Of a stretch of 64,000 nt of DNA, positions 29,431 to 39,566 are shown piece by piece. Within the stretch, counting starts at the first letter, position 1. Each line of letters starts with the position of its first letter. Location of the stretch: assembly GCA_025526935.1 (NCBI GenBank), contig JAHLKD010000037.1:351392-415391 (forward strand), given 5' to 3'. A program made the position numbers and the translations under genes. Below the pieces are notes generated by a model that was not told the origin of the DNA, searched no databases, and saw only the letters and a list, made by a program, of their open reading frames with translations. Source of the stretch: Cladochytrium replicatum (lineage: Eukaryota > Chytridiomycota > Chytridiomycetes > Cladochytriales > Cladochytriaceae).

Positions 29431-32341
29431 ATGGCTGACCCGATACTCGACCATTCCCATGTGGTTAAAATCTCATCGACGCCCCACTCCCGCACAGGAT
29501 CAGGCCGTCCAAACGACGATCCACAGTATGGCATAATCGCACACGATACCGACTCCACGTTCAACTCGCTCCACCACAACAATTCATCAAGCCTGGGTCG
29601 CTCATACCATTACCGCTCCGGATCTGCAAGCTCTCAGGGAGCTGGCGCGAGTACGGGCTCAAACGGCACCTTGCAGCCCTCCATGATCCCACGTCGATCA
29701 GGTTCATCTAGCGTGCTCTCCAGCGGATCAAATTCGGATCAAAGGTCTCAGCAAAAACAACAGCAACAACCATTCAGCCTGCGTGCGGCAGCCGGTGCCC
29801 TTCTGTCTCGCGGAAAGAGACCCGACAAGTCTGACCAGGATCTTTCAGGCTCGAATGGCGAAGTTTCAGGCCCGAGACAAGGGCAAAGCTATGCGGACTG
29901 GTTAGCAGAGCAAAAGGGACCTGAGCGAAGAACACGGAAGGGGAGTGCTGACGTCGAAGCGTGCGGGTCGTCTCGATCCAGACCAAATACCGGCTCTGGT
30001 GGTGGTAATATCGTTTCCAATCTGATTCGACGTAGAAGTGCAGAGAAAATTGCAGGAGGAGGTGCAGCTGATTCCGAGAATCTCGGTGTAGCATTTGGAT
30101 CCGACAACAACGGTGGAAGTAGTTTCTCTCAGAAATTAAAGAGAAGCATTTCTTCGATCAGCACGCTCTCGCACAGGTCGCTTTCTTCACATTCACTCGC
30201 ACCAACACAGAACCCGAACAGCGGAAGCGGCGGTGGTGAACTTACTTCACCACAGCGTCAGGGCTTAGGAACATCAAACAGTGAGCTGAACGGATCGTCA
30301 GGTCGTGTACGAGGGCAAAGCCGTTCAAGGCCAACGACGGCGGCAAGTGGGAGGATGGACAGCACAATGTCGGCTCACGGAGATAACCCGTCTGTAAGTG
30401 TTGTCGTGACCGAAGTGTCTCCACACGGCTCGCTTTCCACAGTGTACACCGCCGGTGGGGCTAATTCCGCTAAAACGAGAAGCATGTCGGTGCTGCACGA
30501 TACGCAATCGGGCAGCGGCGGACTCAACAGAGTGCGGAGCCACATATCCGCCGGGAACGCACTGGTTGGCTCTACCCCGTCGCAAGAGGAGCTCGATCAG
30601 GTCAGTGAGCTGAGTCTCTCGCGTGCCCCAAGTTCCGTCGGACTCGCGCCGGCTGGAACCGGATCATCTCGAAGCTCGCATGGAGATCTCAATTCTGTGA
30701 AACCAACGGCAAGCTCACTACCTCGCATCGCTCCACACGGCACACAGGCACAGTCAAATCTAAACTCGCTGAAAGCGGCATCCCAGATATATCAACGACA
30801 AAACCGAGTGGGGCCAAAAACATCATTGTCAGTGACTCATGTGAACCAAGCTGCTCAATCCCTCTCCACACAGATCTACAATGGATACTTGGATCCGTCG
30901 CCAGGATTGCAGGTCCCTGCATCTGGCCTCACCTCCTCTGGAAAATACCTCTCAGCAGCAAATCTCAACTCGGGTTACAACAGTATGCTTTCCGCAAGTT
31001 CCCAGCAATTGAGCGGTGGAGGTGGTGGTGGAGGGGGAGGGATCGGGGGAAGTACATTCGCGCTTTCGTCTCCCGAAGCCAGTGCACAGGCGTACATGTC
31101 CATCAAGACCAACCAACTGGGGAAGCAAACCCGCACGGGAACAATGTCAGCATATGAGATCGGTCCGCCTTCTCTTACTCGAGACTTCACTCTGGATGAT
31201 TTCCATCTTATCAAGCGGGCAGGGAAAGGCGGATTTGCAACAGTGTTTTTGGTCCGACTCAAAACGTCTTCGGGGAGGTACTTTGCGCTAAAAGCGATCA
31301 AGAAAGCGGATGTGGTGAAAGTGAAGCAGGAAAAACAGGTTCTGAACGAGAAAAATATACTCAAGGCCGTGAAGCATCCGCTCATCGTGGAACTGTACAG
31401 CACATTCCAAGACACATATCACCTCTACATGGTGATGGAGTATGTTGCTGGGGGTGACCTGTTTTCGTACTTGAGGAAAGTCAAGGTACAATTGTTGAAT
31501 GGTTAGAGAAATGCATGCCAAACAATGACATTTGCTCTTTACAGCGATTCAGCGAAGAAGACGGAAAGTTCTACATCTGCGAAGTAATCGTCGCACTGGG
31601 CTACCTACACTCCGAGAATGTGATATACCGTGATCTGAAACCAGAGGTATCATTTGACATACGAGCATCGTTTTGCGTCATACTCATCTATCCCAGAACA
31701 TCCTCCTTGATACAACTGGCCACATTAAAGTCGCCGACTTCGGTTTCGCAAAGCGAGTCACGACCACCACCGCCTCGTTCTGCGGAACACCAGACTACAT
31801 TGCTGTCGAAGTGGTACTCTCCCGCGCGTATACCAAATCCGTCGACTGGTGGTCCCTCGGTGTACTCGTCTTTGAGCTCGTGTCCGGCAAAACACCGTTT
31901 GGGGACGAGTCCTCCGACCGAGTGTATGAAAACATCGCCGCAGGCAAGATCAAATGGAATCCCTTGCTCAAAGGCGCATGTCGTCTCCTAATCCGCTCGC
32001 TTCTCGAGCCCGACGCAAATGAAAGGCTTGGAGCACCGAAAAGGGGCGGGGTTGAGGAGATCAAGGCTCACACGTGGTTTAAGGGGGTAGTCTGGAAAAA
32101 GGTGGAATGCAGACAAACAACGCCGCCGTACATGCCAGCATGCGATGCACCGGAAGTGATTGAGAGGGAAAGAGCTAGGGCGGTGAGCGAACATAACATG
32201 GCGGCGCTTGGTGGTGGGCAGGCAGCGGGTGGGAAGCCATTGCCGATCGAAGACTATGCAGATCAGTTGAAAAATCCGAAGGGGGCGCACCATAGTTTGC
32301 CGGGAGTTGATCCATACCGAGAGCTTTTCAAAGACTTCTAA
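29431..32341 (+). CDS. PKA-like AGC serine/threonine kinase with long disordered N-terminus
   Basis: Exons 29431-31485, 31545-31646 and 31697-32341 give 933 residues. Residues 1 to about 585 are rich in Ser, Gly, Asn and Gln (including a run of nine Gly) and likely disordered. The kinase domain follows: [11 protein letters not shown] (glycine loop), YFALKAIKK (lysine), YRDLKPEN (joined across the second intron), [21 protein letters not shown], and [18 protein letters not shown]. The C-terminal tail ends YRELFKDF, giving the FxxF end typical of cAMP-dependent protein kinase catalytic subunits. The activation-segment APE motif reads AVE, a rare change at a normally invariant proline. Activity is still likely as all catalytic residues are present. 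A cAMP-pathway role is inferred from the family. Confidence 0.9.
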
Positions 32342-32543
32342 ATGGGATTGGTGATATCAGTTTAAAAGATTCTTAGACAGACCGTCGGTGTAAAGGCAGC
32401 CATTCATTTATATTAATTTAGATATTACTTTCAACGACATCGAGTCGCAAGTTTTCCGAACTTGTACCCATTTGTCAGTCCTCAAAAACATACACAACAA
32501 AGAAGCCAACGTGTCGCTCATCAACGATGCCTTTCCCCCAACA

Positions 32544-34639
32544 TCACACTGTACGAATGAGAACCCACACTTTCCACCACGCTGGCGTCCTTGCCCTTTC
32601 GATGTACCCACCGCTCTCCACTGCACGAATCTCGCCCGCAATCTTCCAGTATATATCACTCGCAGCGATCACTCCACGAGAATAACAACCAGGGAGTCCT
32701 TCCAAGGCTCCACGACGGCTCGAGTAGACCAACGGTTCGGCAAGCTGAAGAAGGCGTTCTGCCAAGGCACGGACTTGATCACGAGGGTAAGTGTCGGGAT
32801 TCCCAACGAGATCCGAAGGTGGAAATTCGGCTTTAAACCAGGAGCTCGGAACGTAGACTCTTCCAATACGTGCGTCGGTGACAATGTCGCGTGCGCAGTT
32901 GACAAACTGGAAAGCGACACCCATGTCTCTGCAGGAAATTAATTAGAAAATAGTTGCGGGACGAGGAGGGAAACGTACCTTGCATGTTTGACCAGATCAT
33001 TCAACGGGCATCGACATGCCGCTCCGTTCTTCGGATGGTAACGAGCATTATCTCCACCAGCTTTGTTACCGCAAACGTACCCTCCGAATTCCGGATTGGC
33101 TGTACAGAAATGATGGTGCATCAACAACACCATCCCTTCGCCCACGCTTGCTGCCACTTGCTCAGCGTACTTCACAACATCATCGTCCGTCAAAATTTTA
33201 TCGAGGGCGGGCTTCTCATATCCACTTCCTTTTGCACCTTGCTCTCCCAAATCGAAGTAATAACCCCTAAAAAGCTCCGCTACAGGTCCGAAACCAACAA
33301 TTCGTGGTCCATTCGAGTAAGCCCAGAGACGAAGGATTGCCGCGGCGTTGCAGTTCGCAGCCGTTACCAGATCAAGCGCCGACTCGAATTGAGCATCCGT
33401 ATCGCGGTTCACGTCCTCAACACTGGATGGCCGGACGCAGCGTATTACGTAAGGAAGTTTCTCAGACTCTGTTTCTTTCGAGCACGCATCGATATCTTCC
33501 AGAAGCGTTCGAACAGCGTGGAGGAGCGTGCTGCGGCGCTCACGAGGGACTTCCTCCTCATCGACAATATCGTCAGTGATTCGACAGATGCCGTAAAATG
33601 CAATAACGTCCATCCATATCTCCTCCGGATAAATCTGCAGGGCGGCGGAGAACGACAGCGACCCTTTCGACATAGCTTGGACTGCTGCCCACAGATCAGA
33701 GAGAATCTGAGAATCAAGATCACGAGGTTCCACTACAAACCAAGTCGCCTTCATAGTTTCGAGCGTCGACGGGGTGAATTTCAGTCTTCGCCAGTCCTTA
33801 AGTCGCGTAGTTCTGTCACCAACCAAGTCATGCCGGCACTCTTTGAAGGATTGAAGGTTCAGAACGCTGCCAACGGCGACCGCACGATCAAAGGCGAGGT
33901 ACCCAAAGACCACGAGACAATTCGTCGCCAGGAAGAAGAGTGCTTCTTCTATGGGGAGATGATCGGACAACGCGAATCCAGTGGTGTAGCGAGGAGAGAT
34001 GATCCAGATTCCCTGCTGGATTGCAAGGTGATCGGCGACCCAGAAGTACACGGTCGGGACCGCGACGGCGAGGAACGCCCGATACGGACGCACGGCAATG
34101 AAGGGACCAGCGAACCACCATTGCCAGGCAAGCACAGGAGACACCCACCACACTATCATTCCGAGATAGAAAGTGGAATCCGCCGAAACTGCAAGATAGG
34201 CACCGATGGGCAAACCACAAGCCAAAATGATCGTTGGAACCCAGCGCAATAAAAAGTATGATCTCTCTCGATGCGCAGCAAGATAGCACTCTTTAGGATT
34301 TCCCCATCGGAAGATCAGAAGGGACAGAAGAGCGACTGAGGTGGTTTGGATGACAAAGAAGAAGTACTCTTCGATGGGGACGTAACCGATTACGCCAATA
34401 ACGTTGTGAGGCTCATAGGACCAAGCGCCAGCAGCGACGATGAAGTTGTCCCACAGAGTAGTGTACAGAACAGCGGCGACCGAGAGGAAGACGATTTTCG
34501 CTCTGTGCACGCTGGATAGGAACCTTCTGCAGACGAGCAAGAGGAAGAAGAAGATGGGCACAGTGAACACGAGATGAAATCGAGCGTACGAGCCCTCCTT
34601 GGGGATCAGCCCCGACAGCGACAGCGAGGGGACCAGCAT
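32544..34639 (-). CDS. carRP: Bifunctional lycopene cyclase/phytoene synthase
   Basis: Makes phytoene from two geranylgeranyl diphosphates and cyclises lycopene to beta-carotene; membrane-bound. Exons (minus) 32979-34639 and 32544-32928, 681 residues, joined as KHAR|DMGVAFQFVN. The N-terminal cyclase part (to about residue 240) has several membrane segments and the motifs TTLWDNFIV, GYVPIEEYFFFVIQT and LPIEEALFF. The C-terminal synthase part has DDIVDEE at about residue 355 and DIVTDARIGRVYVP at about 568, the two aspartate-rich substrate sites. This cyclase-then-synthase fusion is specific to fungi. The start at 34639 is chosen over an upstream in-frame ATG because known relatives begin close to the first membrane helix. 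It is convergent with the PKA-like gene, 202 bp apart; no other carotenoid gene is in the window. Confidence 0.94.
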
Positions 34640-35176
34640 TGGGAAACAAAGCTCGCGTAACTCTAGCGGGGGATCAGCGCTGGTTATAAGTGTGGGGCGG
34701 GTGGTCTGTGCGTGGGAGCATTGGGTTGCATGTGAATGTGGGGCAGCCACACAACGGTGGTGCTGCGTCAATATTCTAATATTCTGCTGATGCAAGATAA
34801 AACTATCAATACTATCGTGTTGTTAAGTATTCCGATTGAGGTTCGCATTTGGGTCAACACGTTTATTATATTATGGAAGGACATTCGCCCTCCTATGTAT
34901 CGGACATGTGATTTACGTCTATATTTTGCAATTCCTCGAACGGACCTCGTTATGATTAAATGAGAGAGGCATAAGTTTACAAAGACTCTGCGAAAGAATT
35001 GTTTCCTTGTCCTTCGGCTTTAGGAATAAAAAGAGTGATGGACGTTTTTCACTTCTGAACTTCGATGCCATTCTTTGTTCGGTTGTTCTTGAGCGGGGCA
35101 TTATGACATTGGCCCTCATTAGATGGTACACGTGATTTACGCCTATATTTCATACCCCCTCGAATATGTAGAATAG
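34640..35176. promoter_or_regulatory. carRP upstream region and repeat-flank
   Basis: The 5' region of carRP must lie here. A roughly 50-bp segment with GTGATTTACGyCTATATTTy occurs twice, at about 34907 and 35131, followed each time by CCTCGAA. This suggests a decayed duplicated repeat rather than a promoter element. I could not identify light-response or other factor sites. Confidence 0.4.
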
Positions 35177-35502
35177 TGTGGTGAAGTCGAGTAGGGTATA
35201 CACTGTTCGAAGTGATTGAGTAGAGTGTCAATCCTGAAACTCATACACACCACTCAACAATCGTAAACTACTATTATATAGTAGTATGGCTTGATTACTA
35301 AACAGTGCTTCAATCAGACAATGAATTCTTTGTTCCTAACCGGGAACAACAAATACCCTTGGACTGGAGTAACACAAAATATAAGTAATATTATATGAGG
35401 TAACATCATGTAAGATATGTAAGTGCACTTTTCCACCATTATAAATAAGTATTACTCTTCCTGAGTAAACGATTGTTATCGCCTTAACAATTATAACCAA
35501 CA
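35177..35502 (+). repeat. LTR of the family at 25923-26332
   Basis: Starts TGTGGTGAAG and ends AACAATTATAACCAACA; contains TATATAGTAGTATGGCTTGA and GAGTAAACGATTGTTATCGC as in the other copy. It lacks the triplicated 25-bp unit. Confidence 0.7.
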
Positions 35503-35996
35503 TATCCTTTTTTTCTTCTTGGTTTTGATGCCACAGTGAGGCATTGAGTTCATGTTCTACTAACAGCATGGATACAACAGACACAAAAACAATGAAAGTC
35601 ATATCAAACATCTCAAACGAAATGGTCAGCCTGAAACAAATCCCCCTTCCACACAACCCGACAGCTGCACAGTTGCCTGCCACCGAAAGAAACCAAAGGT
35701 ACAATCCCACAACCTCCTGACATGCTAATGAGAAAAACCCACAACGGAGAGAAAACTGAAGACATGCCAGTCCATAAACACATAAACAAAATCCTGAAAT
35801 CCAAGTTGGTACTAACTTTTGTGTTTTGTTTAAATATTATTGTTTTGAGAAAAGTACTATTATTAGTTCAGTTGGCTAAAGCCTAGCGCTCAAAGCTAGA
35901 GTCTTCAGGGTCAAAACCTGTCTGGAGCAGTTCACTTTGCGAGTCCTGTCACATGTCTGACAGAGTAGGAATGGGTGCGCCTCTGCACCTGCTTGC
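35503..35996. other. Possible retroelement leader remnant and tRNA-like stretch
   Basis: Directly after the LTR, an ATG at 35569 opens a 50-codon frame (MDTTDTKTMKVIS...) that could be a gag N-terminal remnant; it stops at about 35721. At 35864-35930 the sequence is tRNA-like: a D-arm-like TAGTTCAGTTGGCTAAAGC, a five-pair stem CTAGC/GCTAG around GCTCAAA, and a B-box-like GGGTCAAAACC. No acceptor stem pairs, so it is not a functional tRNA and may be a SINE head. Confidence 0.3.
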
Positions 35997-36303
35997 CAGA
36001 CGCGCTATTCCAATAGCGGTGTATGGCTTCTATTCGGCTTTGGGGTGCGTGTCGCGCGCCGGTGCTGTTGAGTTGGAAACCAACTCAAAAGTTTGCAAGG
36101 TACGGACCATGAAAAGTCACGTGACCGCCAGATTAGGATCGGTACGTATCTGTAGCAGCTGGCCAGACTCGATATTCCAATAGCAGTGTATGCCTTCTAC
36201 TGGGCTTGTATGGGGTGCCAGTCGCGCGCGTGTGGTTGAGCAGGAAACCAACTCACAAGTTTGCAAGGTACAGACCTTGAAACTCACATGACTGCCAGAG
36301 TAG
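35997..36303. repeat. Tandem duplication, 167-bp unit, about 1.8 copies
   Basis: CAGACGCGCTATTCCAATAG at 35997 recurs as CAGACTCGATATTCCAATAG at 36164. Both copies go on with TCGCGCGC, GGAAACCAACTCA, AAGTTTGCAAGGTAC and CAYGTGACYGCCAGA-like words. No coding frame spans it. Confidence 0.8.
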
Positions 36304-36599
36304 TACACACCTCAAACAGTCACGCGACCTGCCAGCCCAGTTTTTCAGTCACCAGAAGGTTAGGACAGTCTATGTCACCCCTCAATCGAGTGAATTCAAT
36401 TGCCTGGTGACACCCTTGTCTTGGTCGACACTGTGCTCTCTGCTAGGACAGTTGGTACTTAATTTTCCATGGCTAACCTGGTGGAGTCACGTGATTTTCC
36501 AGAAGCTGGTACAGATTTGTACCGGCTCCTACACGTTTGCAACATCACGCTGCAAGCAATCCTGCTCAGAGCTCCAGAAAGCTTGTTAAATTACCCAAA

Positions 36600-36891
36600 G
36601 GGCACTTTAATCTTTTTACGCAAAAAGTTTTCGTCAGGACTCAAATATTTGGCGAATAGCAAATAATTGACAAATCAAATAGGCAAATGTCTCTTTTTCA
36701 TATAGATTTGGGCAAATCAAATATTTGTAAAGCATTTGACAAGTGGTCCTACAGAATGTTATATCAAATATTTGGCGAGTCAAATGGGGCGTCTGGCATT
36801 TGACTGGCGAGTCAAATCAAAGGAGGGCACAAATGGTCACAAGTCAAATATAGCAAAATATTTGACTTGATTTGACTAGTGGCAGACCCTG
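36600..36891. repeat. TCAAAT-rich transposon end
   Basis: The words TCAAAT, CAAATATTTG and their complements recur at least fifteen times in both orientations. The right boundary reads GGCAGACCCTG, whose inverse CAGGGTCTGCCAC is a typical-looking hAT inverted-repeat start. The partner end was not found. Confidence 0.5.
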
Positions 36892-37571
36892 TTTGTATCA
36901 AACAAATTCCATCACAACAGACATCGAGACATGAATTTCTGTCCGCCTGGACACTTTCCAAGAAGACGCAATATAGACGAAATGTAAGATTTGTAATGAG
37001 CAATTTGTATCACAACAAACTTAGAGAGCTGTATTTTCTGTCCACCCGGACGCGTTCCAAGAAGTCACAATGGAAATTCTGTAACAAACAATTTCCACTA
37101 CAACAGACCTTGAGAGCTGTGCTTTCTGTCCCACCAGGAAACTTCAAGTCTGTAACGTTCCAGCCACACCACAACAAAAATGGACGCCGCCTTTGTTAAA
37201 CCAAAGCGTAAGGCAGCGTCCAACGCAAGCCAATGACTGGTGGAGAGTCATCTGCTTGACACACGGAACCGAAGTCTGCCAGCCCCCTGAGTTACAGAGG
37301 CATCTAACAAGGGAAACAGCATGCAGGACAAAAGCAGACGTATATCAGAACACGGTGGCAACAACAGCACTCGAGAACCTGGCTCCACATCTTCTTCCAA
37401 TTACTCCTGCCAGTTGGGCCAGGCTTCTCAGCGTGCACCAGAGCTTCCTGCTGATGTTAGTTTTGCTGACTCTTCAGCGCAACAGGAGCCAGCAGCTGGA
37501 TTGGTTCAACTATCAATGCTTTCATCGGACGCAGATGTTGATAGCATGTCAGACTATAGAGGTGGTTGAGG
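36892..37571 (+). pseudogene. Truncated hAT copy: leader and start of the transposase gene
   Basis: Matches 19628-19700 and 20447-20960 of the intact element: two diverged CTGTCC-motif units, the leader GTAACGTTCCAGCCACACCA, and the start MDAAFVKPKRKAASNASQ at 37181. An in-frame stop follows directly and small indels shift the frame. It ends after the GACTATAGAGGTGGTTGAGG region, before the BED finger. The satellite array is missing. Non-functional. Confidence 0.85.
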
Positions 37572-37792
37572 CGGCATTTGAATTACAGCCTTCTCTCACC
37601 AAATCAACAAAATGTCCATTGCATTACTGGTGCAACTGCTCAACTCTGAAACTCATGGTTGAGTTCATGGCGGGCGAAAGGTTTGCACAATTGCCCTTGC
37701 GCGTAAACCAAAGAATGCCAAAGCGACTGCACGCTTTCCTTTGCTGAAAAGGCTTTCGAAGGAGAGGTGTGAAGAACTTCTTCAACCTCTGT

Positions 37793-38915
37793 CGTTTGAC
37801 ACTCCCCCACGCTGAACAAATGTAAAAGCATAGAGAAATAAAACTAAGAATAGTGGTCAAAGAAATATATCGGCAATGAAGAATCATAGAGCTCAAAGAA
37901 ATGGAAGAGCAATTATTGTCTTTTGCCACAAAAGAACTAAAGCCCAATCATAGAATAAAATACATACTGGTTCTCTTCCTGACATCATTGGCCAACTCGT
38001 GATCTTCAACGGGTAGAAGGCATTGAAGTTCCCCCTTTGGACAAGGAAGTCATATAAAAAATATCTGCGAGAGATCGGAGAGCAAGGGCGTTGCGGTGTT
38101 TGGTGAACTGAATACAGCATGAGTTTTGGTGAGGGTGTCGGCCACATTCCTGGAAGAGGAGATTTTGGTGAGTAATTGATAATTGGGATTAGAAAATTTT
38201 AAACAAATTAGTGAGAGCTAATAAAGATAGAGAAATAACATTGAATCCAGCTCTCGAGCAATATGCCGGACTTCCAAACATACACCACAAATAGTTGGGA
38301 CCTAGCTAGCGAACAACTGTCCGAAAGAGAGACAGTTGGCCCCTGAACGTTGACTTTCTAATGAACATTTTCCCAACTCCACAACACCATCGAGATGCTG
38401 CTTAAATACCAGTTTGAGCGCTGTGACTTTCATCATTTGAGGCGTTACCCCCTCCCACGGTAGTGCCGGCATTACCCACTACCACAGTGGTGCCAGAGGG
38501 TCTGTTTTCCACATTTTGCCTGTATACGGGTCCAGGGCCATGATAATTTTTGGTGTATTCCCTCCAACATAGAAGGCTAATGAGCAAGGTTTTGTTCGAG
38601 CTAACAGAAGTAGAGTCGCATTGGTGAACAAATGACTTTATAGGGTTGAAAATTGATTTAGCTGTCCAGAGTGCCATCATCCTCGATGCCAGGATGACTT
38701 TGTTGTGTCCAAAATGAGCAGAGACCATGGGCGATGGCGATTTTCTGGATGTTGGAGTGCCAGGTAATCCAGCTGGATCCATCAGTCCGCAGGATAATCT
38801 GCTTGCCCTGCAAGTTGAGCGTAGTGGATAATGGTGCTGATGCTCTGGGTTGTTGGTTTTGGTTCAATGGGGGCAGATCTGCCTGTTGCTGTTTCGAGTA
38901 GAGCGGGAGCGACAC
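37793..38915 (-). mobile_element. Deleted Copia-like retrotransposon remnant
   Basis: On the minus strand, a gag-like start (MSLPLYSKQQQ... with RTDGSSWITWHSNIQKIA) at 38915 is followed by broken gag frames. Near 38140 comes NVADTLTKTHAVF, which resembles the ADxLTK motif at the end of Copia RNase H. A purine-rich GCGTGGGGGAGTGT lies at about 37800-37813, where a polypurine tract before a 3' LTR would be. Most of pol is missing. It differs from the two other Copia families here. Confidence 0.5.
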
Positions 38916-39566
38916 TGTCCTGCCAGTTTGGAGCTTGATTTGGAGCAGAGCAGTGCTGATAACGTGAGAGTCTCTGCCAGCGCTGTGTGTAGATGGAATA
39001 TTAACGGCACATTTGAGCAGAGCGCCCTTTCGAAATGACTACAATAGATGTGAGCCTAGAAATCGCTATTTGCCAGGCATGCCTGCCCATGCCCAGGCCA
39101 ACCGTCCCATTTTTCTGCAATATTCACATTAATCTGGTCCGGCTGGGCTAAACTCTTCAACGTGCCACCTCCACCAGCCCACCAGCGAACCTGAGACCGA
39201 CCGACCGCACACCCGACCCCCATTCATTCATTCATTCATTCGCCTCTGCATCCCCTCTCAAGGTATCCATTCATTCCTACAGTTACAGTTCGCGTGTCCC
39301 GACGCTGACCGAGCCTTCTTATCGCTTATTGTACTAATATCGTTGCGTGGACGACTCCTCTAGAGATTGCTTTTGTCGGCTTCAACATACATACCCGCTC
39401 CATTATGTCATTGCCTCAGTGATTCCAACAATACTCACACCACCTTTACCAACAACGATTTCACCTCACGGAACCGAGGGTGTAACGGAATCTACCCAAA
39501 ATACTCTAGACATTCGACTGCCGACAGTCACACCTTCGCAACCACTTCAACCTCATCCAGTCTCAA
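38916..39566 (+). promoter_or_regulatory. Upstream region of the arrestin-like gene, with a CATT microsatellite
   Basis: Holds the 5' leader of the arrestin-like gene. (CATT)5 lies at 39221-39240. C/T-rich stretches precede the start codon. I identified no factor sites. Confidence 0.45.

Noticed and set aside
29223-29438. 71-codon frame just before the PKA-like gene
   Set aside because: Overlaps the kinase start by a few bases and has no conserved feature; more likely 5' leader.
32954-34252. 432-codon plus-strand frame over carRP
   Set aside because: Long only because of antisense codon bias opposite a real gene; composition is arginine-rich and without motifs.
35864-35930. A UGA-reading (anticodon TCA) tRNA
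   Set aside because: The loop lacks U33 and the acceptor stem does not pair; kept only as a tRNA-like stretch.
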